DNA from: Rubrivivax sp.
GTDB lineage: Bacteria > Pseudomonadota > Gammaproteobacteria > Burkholderiales > Burkholderiaceae_C
Reading direction: 5' to 3'
Length of the DNA stretch: 64,000 nt
Assembly: GCA_030681795.1 (NCBI GenBank)
Contig: JAUXRG010000106.1
Location: forward strand, 1 to 64,000
Position 1 is the stretch's first letter. Each line of letters opens with the position of its first letter. The notes below the pieces were generated by a model. That model saw only the letters and a list, made by a program, of their open reading frames with translations, ran no database searches and had not been told where the DNA came from. Positions 1 to 9,120 of the stretch are shown here, in pieces. A program made the translations under genes and the position numbers.

Positions 1-1
1 G

Positions 2-141
2 AAGGAGCTGTTCCAGCTCGACCAGCCCGACCTCGACTTCGGCCTCTATCGCATCATGCACGCCAAGAGCGCCGAGATCACCCAGTTCCTGGAGAAGGAC
101 CTGCTGCCGCAGGTACAAGCTGCTTTCGCGCTCTACAAGAC
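2..141 (+). pseudogene. 5' stub of a DNA methyltransferase gene (type III-like), cut by an IS3 element
   Basis: The frame is open from the window edge and reads KELFQLDQPDLDFGLYRI and then MHAKSAEITQFLEKDLLPQV, after which IS sequence begins at about 142. The LDFGLYRIMxxKxxEIxxFLxxDLLPQ pattern is typical of the extreme N-terminus of large type III-like adenine-specific DNA methyltransferases; this is recalled from the family, not searched. Only about 46 codons are visible, so no SAM-binding or DPPY motif can be seen. The rest of the gene is not found on the other side of the IS, where a cytochrome P450 lies instead. The 5' start is outside the window. Any upstream restriction partner cannot be seen. 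Confidence 0.5.
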
Positions 142-167
142 TGAACCGCCCCGGTTTTTGAGGAGGC
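142..167 (+). repeat. left inverted repeat of the IS3 element
   Basis: Begins TGAACCGC and ends GGAGGC. It pairs with the reverse complement of 4521-4546 with four mismatches. Confidence 0.8.
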
Positions 168-191
168 TCCAACCTTTGAGAAGATGGAGCC

Positions 192-515
192 ATGAACAAG
201 TCAAACAGGTTTTCACCAGAAGTGCGCGAGCGAGCTGTTCGCCTGGTGCAGGAGCATCGGGGTGAGTACCCCTCGCTATGGGCCGCCGTGGAGTCGATTG
301 CGCCGAAGATCGGCTGCGTGGCGTCCACGCTGCTGGACTGGGTCAAGCAAACAGAAGTTGATACCGGGTCGCGCGCAGGTGTGACAACCAGCGAAGCTCA
401 GCGCGTCAAGGAATTGGAGCGCGAGGTCAAGGAACTGCGTCGAGCCAATGAGATTCTCAAGTTGGCCAGCGCGTTTTTCGCCCAGGCGGAGCTCGACCGC
501 CGACTCAAGAGCTGA
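192..515 (+). CDS. IS3-family transposase OrfA
   Basis: This 107-aa protein starts at the ATG at 192. The N-terminal half is the helix-turn-helix that binds the IS ends ([19 protein letters not shown], then a recognition-helix region around [11 protein letters not shown]). The C-terminal half is a leucine-zipper-like coiled coil ([21 protein letters not shown]) used for multimerisation in this family. OrfB lies in the -1 frame and overlaps the end of orfA. Its frame opens after a stop at 449-451, so ribosomal slippage on the T-run at 474-479 is the likely way the OrfAB transposase is made, as is usual for IS3. The gene is intact, but its partner orfB is split by the IS21 insertion, so this copy cannot make full transposase. 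Confidence 0.88.
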   Translation: MNKSNRFSPEVRERAVRLVQEHRGEYPSLWAAVESIAPKIGCVASTLLDWVKQTEVDTGSRAGVTTSEAQRVKELEREVKELRRANEILKLASAFFAQAELDRRLKS

Positions 516-963
516 GAGCGTTTGTCGATGTATATCGACAGACCTTCGGGGTTGAGCCGATCTGCAAGGTGCTGCAGATCGCCCCGTCAGGCTACAGGCT
601 CCATGCGGCACGCCAGCGTGACCCCACACGGCAGCCGCAGCGCGTCCAGCGAGATCAAGTCTTGATCCCGCACATTGAGCATGTGTGGCAGGCCAACATG
701 CAGGTCTACGGCGCAGACAAGGTCTGGAAGCAGCTGAACAGGGAACGCTGCGTCGTGGCGCGCTGCACGGTGGAGCGCTTGATGCGGCGCCTGGGTCTGC
801 GCGGCGTCATGCGCGGCAAGGTCGTGCGCACCACCATTGGTGATGCCAAGACGGCCTGCCCGTTGGACCGGGTGAACCGCGTATTCAAGGCGCAGCGGCC
901 CAACCAGCTGTGGGTGTCGGACTTCACCTATGTGTCGACCTGGCAGGGCTGGCTGTATGTGGC
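482..963 (+). pseudogene. IS3-family transposase OrfB, N-terminal part (split by IS21 element)
   Basis: Reads [20 protein letters not shown], through the HTH-like region, to LWVSDFTYVSTWQGWLYVA, and breaks at the IS21 insertion point. The first catalytic Asp of the DDE triad (WVSDFTYV) is in this part. The second half resumes at 3888. The frame here is -1 relative to orfA, and no separate ATG is needed if the OrfAB fusion is made by frameshifting. The break falls between Ala and Phe-Val-Ile-Asp of the rve core, so this fragment alone is inactive. Confidence 0.82.
958..963. repeat. target-site duplication of IS21 element, left copy (TGTGGC)
   Basis: Identical to 3888-3893. Removing one copy plus the element rejoins ...WLYVA with FVIDVYAR... 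in the OrfB frame. Confidence 0.9.
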
Positions 964-978
964 TGCGTATTTCAGCCC

Positions 979-1080
979 ATCGTGGACGGCATTTCAGGCT
1001 GATCGTGGACGGCATTTCAGCGTGATCGTGGACGGCGTTTCAGTCTGATCGTGGACGCCGTTTCAGCGGGATCGTGGACG
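979..1080. repeat. subterminal direct-repeat array of the IS21 element
   Basis: ATCGTGGACGGCATTTCAG or a close variant occurs at 979-997, 1002-1020, 1025-1043 and 1048-1066, with a partial fifth copy at 1071-1080. The period is exactly 23 bp. Related copies occur near the right end: direct at about 3752-3772, and inverted around 3828-3850 and 3851-3875. In the IS21 family, multiple subterminal repeats are transposase-binding sites; that role is inferred here. Confidence 0.85.
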
Positions 1081-1147
1081 ACGGGGGTGGCGCGCAAGTG
1101 ATTTTCTGACCGGCCTCAGGCTCACGGCTTTTTTGCTGTCCGAGCCG

Positions 1148-2686
1148 ATGCCAACCAACAGAGTCACGATGCGACAAATCCGAGAGACATTGCGCCTGCA
1201 CCTGCAGGCCGGGCTGAGCTACAACGAGGTCGGCCGCGCGCTCAAGATCTCCAAGAGCGTGGTGGGCAAGTACGTTTCGCTGGCCCGTGTGGCCGGCGTG
1301 GACTGGTCCACCGCCCAGACCCTCAGCGATGAGGACCTGGAGGCCCGTCTGTACCGCCCGGCGGTGCCTCGCTCCAGCCACCAACGCGCCCCAGACTTCG
1401 GTGCCGTGCACCAAGAACTCAAGCGTGCCGGCGTCACCCTGATGCTGCTGTGGGAGGAGTACGCCATCGCCAACCCGCTGGCCTACAAGTACACGAGCTT
1501 CTGCATCAAGTACCGCGAGTTCGCACTGCGCCAGCAGCGCTCGATGCGCCAGATCCACGTCGCCGGCGAGAAGCTGTTCGTCGACTACGCCGGCTCCACC
1601 GTGCCCATCGTCGATGCTGCCACCGGCGAGATCACCCAGGCCCAGATCTTCGTGGCCACGCTGGGGGCGTCGAACTACACCTACGCCTGCGCCACGCCGC
1701 GCCAGACCACTGCAGACTGGATCGGCGCGCAGGTGCAGGCGCTGGAGTTCATCGGCGGCGTGCCGCGCCTGATCGTGCCCGACCAGACCCGCTCGCTCAT
1801 CAAGACCCCCGACCGCTACGACCCCGAACCCAACCGCACCTACGAGGAATTTGCTCGTCACTACAGCTGCGCGGTGCTGGCCGCGCGCCCGGCTCACCCG
1901 CGCGACAAGCCCAAGGTCGAGGGCTCGGTTTTGCTGGTGCAGAGGTGGATCCTGGCTCGCCTGCGCAACCGCCGCTTCTTCAGCCTGGCCGAGCTGAACA
2001 GGGCAATAGCCGAGTTGCTCATCGACCTCAACAACCGGCCCTTCAAGAAGCTGCCCGGCTGCCGGCGCAGCGCCTTCGAGTCGCTCGACGCGCCGGCGCT
2101 GCGGCCCCTGCCGGCCCAGCGCTACGCCATCAGCCGCTGGAAGACCGCCAAGGTCAACATCGACTACCACGTCGAGTTCGAGGGCCACTACTACAGCGTG
2201 CCACACCGCCTCGTCGGCGCCAAGATCGACGTGCGCGTCACCGGGCAGTTGCTGGAGTGCTTCGCGTCCAACCAGCGCGTCGCCGGCCACGCAGTGAGCA
2301 CCGTGCGCGGCGGCTTCACCACCACGGCAGACCACATGCCGGCGTCGCACCGCGCCCACCGGGACTGGACGCCGGCCAAGCTGATCAGCTGGGGCCAGCG
2401 CATCGGCGTCAGCACCGCTGCGGTGGTGACCTGGCAGCTTGAGCACCGCCCGCACCCCGAGCAGGGCTACCGCGCCTGCCTGGGTCTGCTGGCCCTGGTA
2501 CGCCGCTACTCGGCTGAGCGCTTGGAGGCCGCCTGCACGCGCGCCATGGCCATCCGCGCGCCCAATCTGCGCAGCGTCACCAACATCCTCAAGTGCGGCC
2601 TGGATCGCCAGCCCTCGCTGTTCGCCGCTACCTCCAGCCCGGCCATCGAGCACGAGAACGTGCGCGGACCAGACTACTACCACTGA
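1148..2686 (+). CDS. istA: IS21-family transposase IstA
   Basis: This 512-aa DDE transposase cuts and joins the IS21 ends together with IstB. The N-terminus has a helix-turn-helix (LHLQAGLSYNEVGRALKISK). The rve-type catalytic core follows, with the Asp motif LFVDYAGSTVPI, the second Asp in LIVPDQTRSLI and the Glu in RDKPKVEGSV. A C-terminal domain of about 150 residues (KVNIDYHVEFEGHYYSVPHR) is typical of IstA. ATG at 1148 gives MPTNRVTMRQIRETL; a TTG 15 bp upstream is also in frame but less likely. The length is normal for the family and no frameshift is seen. istB follows after 171 bp. Confidence 0.92.
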   Translation: MPTNRVTMRQIRETLRLHLQAGLSYNEVGRALKISKSVVGKYVSLARVAGVDWSTAQTLSDEDLEARLYRPAVPRSSHQRAPDFGAVHQELKRAGVTLMLLWEEYAIANPLAYKYTSFCIKYREFALRQQRSMRQIHVAGEKLFVDYAGSTVPIVDAATGEITQAQIFVATLGASNYTYACATPRQTTADWIGAQVQALEFIGGVPRLIVPDQTRSLIKTPDRYDPEPNRTYEEFARHYSCAVLAARPAHPRDKPKVEGSVLLVQRWILARLRNRRFFSLAELNRAIAELLIDLNNRPFKKLPGCRRSAFESLDAPALRPLPAQRYAISRWKTAKVNIDYHVEFEGHYYSVPHRLVGAKIDVRVTGQLLECFASNQRVAGHAVSTVRGGFTTTADHMPASHRAHRDWTPAKLISWGQRIGVSTAAVVTWQLEHRPHPEQGYRACLGLLALVRRYSAERLEAACTRAMAIRAPNLRSVTNILKCGLDRQPSLFAATSSPAIEHENVRGPDYYH

Positions 2687-2857
2687 CCCCACCAGCCGTG
2701 CCGCCGTCCGGCGTGGACGGCAGCACCGGGGGCACTGGACCGGCGGCGCGCAGGGTGCCCAGCAGCACATCGCAATGGGCCTTGCTCAACCACCAGGCTG
2801 ACCCCCGATCACTCCACCCAAGACCCACACCGCAACCCACCAAGGAAGACCCATCCC

Positions 2858-3604
2858 ATGTTGAACGAACACACCCTGGACCAACTGCGCAGCCTGCGCC
2901 TGGACGGCATGGTCCGCGCCATCGAGGAGCAAGCTGCGAGCACAGCCTCTGCCGGCCTGAGCTTCGACGAGCAGCTGACGCTGCTGGTGCAGCGCGAGGT
3001 CGCCTGGCGCGACGACCGGCGCGTACAGCGGCTGCTCAAGGCCGCCAAGCTCAAGGTCAGCACAGCCTGCATCGAGGACATCAACTGGCGCGCCAGCCGC
3101 TCGCTGGACCGCGGCCTCATCGCCACGCTGGCCGGCGGCGACTGGCTGCGCCATGCGCGCAATTTGCTCATCACGGGTGCCACCGGCAGCGGGAAGACCT
3201 GGCTGGCTTGTGCCCTGGCCCACCAGGCCGCACGCAGCGGGTTCTCGGTGCTGTACGTGCGCGCGGCTCGGCTGTTCGACGAGTTGCAGGTCTCCCACGG
3301 TGACGGCAGCTTCGCGCGGCGCCTTGCCGCATTGGCCAAGCTCGACCTGATCGTGATCGACGATTTCGCGATCTCCCCCATCGGCCCGCCCGAGCGCAAC
3401 GACCTGCTCGAACTGCTCGACGACCGCATCGGCACGCGTTCGACCTTGATCACAAGCCAACTGCCGGTCAAGGCCTGGCACACCTACCTCAACGACCCAA
3501 CGCTGGCCGACGCGATCCTCGACCGGGTCGTGCACTCAAGCCACAAGATCGAGCTCAAGGGCACTCGGTCGATGCGCGACGGCGACCCCACAGCGGCGAC
3601 GTGA
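2858..3604 (+). CDS. istB: IS21-family helper ATPase IstB
   Basis: This 248-aa AAA+ ATPase acts in target capture and stimulates the IstA transposase. It has a Walker A motif GATGSGKTW at about residues 107-115, a Walker [10 protein letters not shown] at about 166-174, and sensor-like residues in [13 protein letters not shown]. The N-terminal helical region ([19 protein letters not shown]) is typical of IstB. ATG at 2858 is preceded by AAGGAAG, a fair ribosome-binding site. Length is normal and the gene appears intact. Confidence 0.93.
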   Translation: MLNEHTLDQLRSLRLDGMVRAIEEQAASTASAGLSFDEQLTLLVQREVAWRDDRRVQRLLKAAKLKVSTACIEDINWRASRSLDRGLIATLAGGDWLRHARNLLITGATGSGKTWLACALAHQAARSGFSVLYVRAARLFDELQVSHGDGSFARRLAALAKLDLIVIDDFAISPIGPPERNDLLELLDDRIGTRSTLITSQLPVKAWHTYLNDPTLADAILDRVVHSSHKIELKGTRSMRDGDPTAAT

Positions 3605-4461
<857 letters not shown>

Positions 4462-4485
4462 AACCGTACAACCGAAGAACTGGAG

Positions 4486-5223
4486 TCAACAGACCATGTT
4501 GGTCTGACTCACGCCAATTGGCCTCCACGAAAGCCGGTGCGGTTCAGTCTTACTTGCGTCCGGCTGACGCTGGCGCTCGTCGATGTGGCCCTGGATGAGG
4601 CTTTGAATGAGCCGGCGCGACTTCCGCTTGGACGCCTTGCCTGGCAGCGGCAGCCAGTCCGGCAGGGTCATCGGCCAGAACATCTCGCGCAGTGCGGTCT
4701 CGCTGAGCACCTGCACCGCATCGGCGGCGGCTCGGGTGTCGCCGCTGATCGGTGCGCTGAAGAGCGTGCGAGAGATGACGTCCATGGCGAGATGACTGAA
4801 GAGGCCATCCATCGCCTGTTCACCGGATCGCGGCAGCATCAATCCCCGCGTGCCGGCCTCGACCATCTGATCCACATAGAACGCGACACGCTTGGGCGTG
4901 AACGCCTGCATCAAGATGCGCCGCTGACGCTGCCAGACCGTGCCTTCAGTGACCAACACCGACTGCCCCAAACCTTCCGAGAACACCTCGGGGCCACGCT
5001 CCCAGCGGATCAGCGCATCGGCATGGTCAACCATCAACCGGCGCAGCAACTCGGGGTCGAACACATCGACAGTGCGCTCGTTTGCGATCTGCTGCCGCAC
5101 CATGTCTCCGAAGCGCTGCTGTGCGGAGATCGCACCGAGATAGTCGCGCCGCATCGCCGCGAGCGCGGGCAGCCCCCACCAGCGGGTGGGTGGGCCAGGC
5201 AGATCGGTCCAAGTCAGTTCCAT
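4486..5223 (-). pseudogene. cytochrome P450, C-terminus removed by IS3 insertion
   Basis: The ATG at 5223 gives MELTWTDLPGPPTRWWGLP, and the gene runs about 224 native codons to the IS end at about 4551, after which it reads into IS sequence and stops at 4486. The N-terminal half is that of a bacterial P450: a proline-rich start, RLMVDHADALIRWERGPEVF, the helix-C haem-propionate pattern VWQRQRRILMQAFTPKRV, and LAMDVISRTLF. Absent are the I-helix AGxxT, the ExxR pair and the cysteine haem-ligand loop, all of which lie downstream in P450s, so the product cannot bind haem normally. It diverges from the AraC-type regulator at 5285 with 61 bp between them. Confidence 0.85.
4521..4546 (-). repeat. 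right inverted repeat of the IS3 element
   Basis: Ends GCGGTTCA. Its reverse complement matches 142-167 at 22 of 26 positions. Confidence 0.8.
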
Positions 5224-5284
5224 GGCCCGGATGGTGCGCCGGTGCGGGTTGCTCGGTCTTGAACGAATGCGACACTCGCCTGCA

Positions 5285-6136
5285 ATGGACGATACCGGCA
5301 CCCGACTTTGGATCCCGCCTCTCGCGCTGGCAGGCTGCGTGCGCGCCGCGATGCTGCGCGACACCCGCGGCCGCGACCTGAGCGCGGGGCAACGCGAGAA
5401 CTACTTTCCCGCGGCACCGCTGGTGAAGCTCTTCTGGTGGTTCGCTGGCGACGGTGAATGGCTGACCCGCCCCGGCTTCTCGGCCTCGCCGCCCGGCTAC
5501 CGACTGGGGCCTTTGATGCTTTCCGGGCCGTTCACTCTGCCAACCCACACCCGCAACCCGGGGCCGGTGCACGCGCTGATGCTGCTGTTTCCGCCCGATG
5601 TATTTCAGGCGCTCACCGGCATCGACGTGACGGCCCTGGTCAACCACGTTGTACCCGCCGAAACGCTGCTACCGCCTGAGTGGTGCACGTGGGCGATGAG
5701 TTTGCACGCCGACATCGATGACAACGAACGGTTGGTGCGCATCGAGGCGTTCTTGCAACCTCGTTGGGCAGTGCTCGCGCCGCAACGGCCGGCAGCGCGG
5801 CGCTATGCCGAGTGGGTGCAGGCCCTCGCCGCGCGCGCCGCCACGAGCGCGTCGGGCCGCAGCTTGCGACAGATCGAGCGACGGGTGAAGGCCTGGGCCG
5901 GCGTGCCGATGCGCGATCTGCGCGCCGTCTCCCGTGCCGAGCGGGCCTTCCTGGCCGTTGCGGCAAGCGATGCCGAGTCGACCGTCAACTGGGCCGAGAT
6001 TGCAGCCGAGACCGACTACGCCGATCAGTCCCACCTGTGCCGCGAAACGCGTCGGCTCTCAGGCTTCAGCCCCGAGGACCTGCGGCGGCGCAGCGCGACA
6101 GAGGAAGCGTTTTGGCCCTATCGGCTGTGGCGCTGA
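5285..6136 (+). CDS. AraC-type helix-turn-helix transcriptional regulator
   Basis: This 283-aa protein has a C-terminal AraC-like DNA-binding domain: SLRQIERRVKAWAGVPMRDL for the first helix-turn-helix and YADQSHLCRETRRLSGFSPEDL for the second. The N-terminal about 170 residues (MDDTGTRLWIPPLALAGCV..., then ENYFPAAPLVKLFWWFAGDG) resemble the sensory part of small AraC regulators of unknown ligand. The ATG at 5285 was chosen because the upstream in-frame codons overlap the divergent P450 start. The divergent, closely spaced arrangement suggests it once controlled the now truncated P450. The ligand is unknown. Confidence 0.75.
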   Translation: MDDTGTRLWIPPLALAGCVRAAMLRDTRGRDLSAGQRENYFPAAPLVKLFWWFAGDGEWLTRPGFSASPPGYRLGPLMLSGPFTLPTHTRNPGPVHALMLLFPPDVFQALTGIDVTALVNHVVPAETLLPPEWCTWAMSLHADIDDNERLVRIEAFLQPRWAVLAPQRPAARRYAEWVQALAARAATSASGRSLRQIERRVKAWAGVPMRDLRAVSRAERAFLAVAASDAESTVNWAEIAAETDYADQSHLCRETRRLSGFSPEDLRRRSATEEAFWPYRLWR

Positions 6137-6484
6137 CCGGCGGACACACCGCTGCGCTGAGCGCGCATGCTCACAGCCCGCTGCCCGTGACCACACACTT
6201 CCAGGAGCTTGCCAGTTGGTGGCCAACTGTTGATCACTTGTCACCTGCGACACAAATTGGCCCAAGTGAGATGCCCTGAAGCTGCCTGTGAGCTGCGGCA
6301 GCAATTGGCCGACTGCAGCCAGTCGAAGGGAGACGGCTGAACGGCAGCAACCGCTGCGATGCGGACTGATGCGCGACTTGCCGAGTAAGCCCGAGGAGCC
6401 AGCGCGATTGGGCGCGCTCCCAGCGGCGGCAACTGCTCACACTGCTTACGGCAACAGTACGGCAACGGAGCCGGCTCAGAAAGC
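6137..6484. other. gene-free stretch between the AraC regulator and the tRNA-Asn terminator
   Basis: About 350 bp with no convincing gene on either strand. Visible items are an inverted repeat CAGTTGG-TGG-CCAACTG at 6213-6229 and two TACGGCAAC nonamers 11 bp apart (6447-6455, 6458-6466). It sits just downstream of the 3' end of tRNA-Asn, a common integration site, but no integrase is present. Confidence 0.4.
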
Positions 6485-6514
6485 AAAAAAGTCAGCAGGC
6501 GCTAACCTGCTGAC
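6485..6514 (-). terminator. intrinsic terminator of tRNA-Asn
   Basis: On the minus strand, GTCAGCAGG and CCTGCTGAC (6491-6499 / 6506-6514) form a 9-bp stem followed by six T residues (6485-6490), directly 3' of the tRNA. Confidence 0.85.
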
Positions 6515-6526
6515 TCTTGCATTACT

Positions 6527-6602
6527 TGGCTCCCCGACCTGGGCTCGAACCAGGGACCTACGGATTAACAGTCCGGCGCTCTACCAACTGAGCTATCGGG
6601 GA
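6527..6602 (-). tRNA. tRNA-Asn (anticodon GTT)
   Basis: This 76-nt cloverleaf on the minus strand runs from TCCCCGA to TCGGGGAGCCA. The anticodon arm reads GGACTGTTAATCC with anticodon GTT, the T-arm has GGTTCGAGCC, and the CCA end is encoded. An intrinsic terminator follows 12 bp downstream. Confidence 0.96.
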
Positions 6603-6637
6603 ATACAGCCTGTGAGTATAAACCGAACCTTACGGGC

Positions 6638-8839
6638 TCAGATTGAGGCCTGCACCGAAACACGCCAGGTGCGCGGTGCGAGCGGGTACAAATACACATG
6701 GCCGAACTGGTAGGGGGACTCCTTCCAGGCGCTGCGGTTGGTGGCGTTGTCCAGCCCCGCGCGCCACGTGAGTGTGGTCGAGCCCAGTGTCTGCTTCCAT
6801 CGGGCGCCGAGGTCCAGGCGCGACCAACCCGGGATGCGCACACTTTCGTCGTAAGGCAGCACGACGCGGTCGCCTTCGGCCGACAGGTTGGCCAACAGGG
6901 CCAGGCCGGGCCACTCCTGCACGCGGTACTCGGTACCCAGCCGCAAGGTGGCCGCCGGCACGTTGACCGGCCGCATGCCGTTCACGCCAGCCTGCGCCGA
7001 GCCTTGGCGCTGTGCGTCGAGCCGCATGGCGCTGGCCTGCCAGGTCCACTGCGCCCAGCGCCACGTCCCGGACGCCTCGACCCCGTGGTGCCGGGCACTG
7101 CCGTCCAGCGCGCGGGTGCAGCTGTCGTCGCCCGAGCAAGCGCCGAAATCCGCCGACTGCGGCCGGTCGATATCGAACAGCGCAATCGACCCGTCAAAGC
7201 TATCGCCCTCGTGTTTGATGCCGGCTTCGAGCTGGCGGCTCTTGAGTGCCGGTAGCGCCTGGCCGCGGTTCGTGTAGCGCGCGCGGTTGGGCACGACTTC
7301 GGACTCCAGGCCCTGGCCCCAGCTGGCGTAGACCAGCGTGCGCGGTGCCAGCGCATGGGCCACGGCCAGCCAGGGCAGGGTGTCGCCCTGTTCGTAGCGG
7401 GTGGCCCGCAGGCCATCGGCGGCGGGGCTGGTGCGCTCGGCTGCGCGGTCCATCCGGGTATGGCGCAGGCCCGCCCAGAGCTGCCAGCGCTCCGTCAGCC
7501 GCACGGCGTCGCGCAGGAAGAGCTCGGTGCTGCGCTCGTCCCGATGGGTGTTGGCGTCCGTGTAGCCAGCAGAGGCTGGCGTCACAAGGCTGCCGTCGAT
7601 GTGGCCCGTGCCTGCGATGTCGAAGACCTGGTCCTGGAAGCGGCCGCGGTAGATCGACCGCATCGCCCCACCTTCGAAGGCGTGCTTGACAGGGCCGGTG
7701 CGGAACTCGCCTGAAAGGGTCAGCGAGGCGGCGCTGCTCGTGCGGCGCTCGTTGTCGCTGATGTACTCCCAAACCGTGAACGTGCCGTCAGGCGCGAAGC
7801 GGTCGCACCATTGCGGGCAATCGTAGGTGTTCGGGTCGTACACAGCGTAAGGGAAGGCGGTGCGGTCGTCGCTGCGCAAGCGCTGCTGCATGGCGTGTGC
7901 GGTGACGCGCCAGCCCTCGGCCAGGCGCTGTTGCCAGCGTATCGAGGCGGTATCGCCGTCCATCACCACGGGCTGGCGCCAGGGTTGGTCGTTCAAGTTG
8001 ACTCGCAAGTCGATGCTGCGCGCATCCGGCACGCGCTCGCCCAGCATGCTGAAGCCGGCCACGCTGGGCTGGCGCTGATGGCTGGACTCGACCTCGGCCT
8101 GCAACAGCGTGTCTGCGCTGAGCTGCCAGTCCATGGCCAGCGCCAGCAGCCAGCGCTCGCCCTGCGTGTGGCGGGTCTGCGAGTCCAGCCGCTCGTGGGC
8201 CGCGTTCAGGCGCAGGCCCAAGCGCCCTTCGGGGCCGAACTGCTCGCCCAGATCCACGGCGCCCAGCACCGCGCCGCCTTGCCGCGCTTCCAGGCGCGCC
8301 GATCGCACGGACCCGGTGGCGCGCTTGGTGACCAGGTTGACCAGCCCGCCGGGAGCGCTGGTGCCGGCCTGGATGCCGCTCGTTCCCTTGAGCAGTTCGA
8401 CGCGCTCCTTGTTCTCCAGCGCGATGGCGGTCTCGGCGTTGATGGGCAGCCCGTCGCGGCGGTAGTTGAAGCGGTTGTCCAGCGTGTAGCCGCGCGCGGA
8501 GATCATGCTCCAGTAGCCCTCGGCGTTGTAGGCGTCGCCCAGGCTGGCGTCCAGCCGCGTCAGGCCGCCGAGGGTCGCGATGCCGGCATCGCCGAGTTGC
8601 TGCACACCGAAGATGCTGCCCTGCAGTGGCGTGCTGGCCAGTGGCATGTCGCCGAAGCCGGTGACGGCCGCGCCACCGAGGGTGCGGCCGGTGATGGTGA
8701 CCGTGGTACTGGTTTGGGCGAGCGCATGCAGCGGCATGCCTCCCAAGACCGCGGTCGCCAGTGCGATGCGGGCATGGCGAGCGAAGTGGGATGCTGGCCT
8801 GGTGCGGCCAAGCGTTCGGGGAATTGCAGTCGTTGCCAT
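6638..8839 (-). CDS. TonB-dependent outer-membrane receptor, under a TPP riboswitch
   Basis: This 733-aa protein has a signal peptide ending at ALAQ (about residue 42), then the plug domain (FGVQQLGDAGIATLGGL, SARGYTLDNRFNYRRDGLP, ALENKERVELLKGTSGIQAG, APGGLVNLVTKR) and a beta barrel of about 500 residues ending with alternating aromatic strands (YLYPLAPRTWRVSVQASI). It looks like a siderophore-receptor-type transporter energised by TonB. The leader carries a complete thiamin pyrophosphate aptamer (8912-8998), which suggests the substrate is thiamin or a precursor rather than an iron chelate; this is inference from regulation. The ATG at 8839 is preceded by AAGGAACAGG. The gene stands alone. 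Confidence 0.9.
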   Translation of the reverse strand: MATTAIPRTLGRTRPASHFARHARIALATAVLGGMPLHALAQTSTTVTITGRTLGGAAVTGFGDMPLASTPLQGSIFGVQQLGDAGIATLGGLTRLDASLGDAYNAEGYWSMISARGYTLDNRFNYRRDGLPINAETAIALENKERVELLKGTSGIQAGTSAPGGLVNLVTKRATGSVRSARLEARQGGAVLGAVDLGEQFGPEGRLGLRLNAAHERLDSQTRHTQGERWLLALAMDWQLSADTLLQAEVESSHQRQPSVAGFSMLGERVPDARSIDLRVNLNDQPWRQPVVMDGDTASIRWQQRLAEGWRVTAHAMQQRLRSDDRTAFPYAVYDPNTYDCPQWCDRFAPDGTFTVWEYISDNERRTSSAASLTLSGEFRTGPVKHAFEGGAMRSIYRGRFQDQVFDIAGTGHIDGSLVTPASAGYTDANTHRDERSTELFLRDAVRLTERWQLWAGLRHTRMDRAAERTSPAADGLRATRYEQGDTLPWLAVAHALAPRTLVYASWGQGLESEVVPNRARYTNRGQALPALKSRQLEAGIKHEGDSFDGSIALFDIDRPQSADFGACSGDDSCTRALDGSARHHGVEASGTWRWAQWTWQASAMRLDAQRQGSAQAGVNGMRPVNVPAATLRLGTEYRVQEWPGLALLANLSAEGDRVVLPYDESVRIPGWSRLDLGARWKQTLGSTTLTWRAGLDNATNRSAWKESPYQFGHVYLYPLAPRTWRVSVQASI

Positions 8840-8911
8840 CCTGTTCCTTGCAGGTGATGGCAGGTCGGCGGACTCATGAAGCGCGAACCCGGACGGGTGC
8901 GACGCTGGAGA

Positions 8912-8998
8912 CGGCTTCCCTGCGCGAGGATTACCTCAGTCAGGTTCAAAGGGACTTTCTCAGTCGGCCCTTGCATGAGCGGCCAACACCCCTAGCGA
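8912..8998 (-). promoter_or_regulatory. TPP (thi-box) riboswitch
   Basis: On the minus strand the leader reads CTTCGCTAGGGGTG..., CTGAGA (8958-8963), CCCTTTGAACCTGA (to 8940), GGTAATCCTCGCGCAGGGAAG (to about 8914). These are the conserved GGGGTG / CTGAGA / GAACCTGA / GCGCAGGGA blocks of the thiamin pyrophosphate aptamer in the right order and spacing, and CTTC/GAAG closes P1. The 73 nt to the start codon contain an ACCCG-TC-CGGGT hairpin (about 8888-8899) and the ribosome-binding site, so control could be at translation or by termination; no U-run is seen. Confidence 0.92.
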
Positions 8999-9070
8999 AG
9001 TGGTCCGTGCACAAGCACAAACCAGGCAAGATTATGACGTGTGACGGAGGGCCGATTTGCACGCTGCAAG

Positions 9071-9101
9071 CAAAACAGCCCGCACTGGGCGGGCTGTTTT
9101 G
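9071..9101 (-). terminator. terminator of fdxA
   Basis: A 13-bp perfect stem (9071-9083 / 9089-9101, CAAAACAGCCCGC) with a short loop lies 20 bp downstream of the fdxA stop. The A/T-rich foot of the stem gives a TTTTG run on the minus strand. Confidence 0.75.
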
Positions 9102-9120
9102 CGCGGGCGCTGGGGGCGAG

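Noticed and set aside
979..1080. Regular repeat array resembling a CRISPR
   Set aside because: The 19-bp units with 4-bp spacers are IS21 terminal repeats. Spacers are far too short and no cas gene is near.
1040..2770. 576-codon open frame on the minus strand across istA
   Set aside because: Shadow of istA. Its translation is low-complexity Val/Ala/Gly-rich with no matching family.
6241..6486. 81-codon open frame on the minus strand next to tRNA-Asn
   Set aside because: Basic, Cys/Ser/Ala-rich translation with no motif and no ribosome-binding site. It is probably non-coding island-edge DNA.
8580..8879. Small plus-strand frame across the TonB receptor start
   Set aside because: Antisense to the signal-peptide region and leader. 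No motif, and the riboswitch accounts for the non-coding part.
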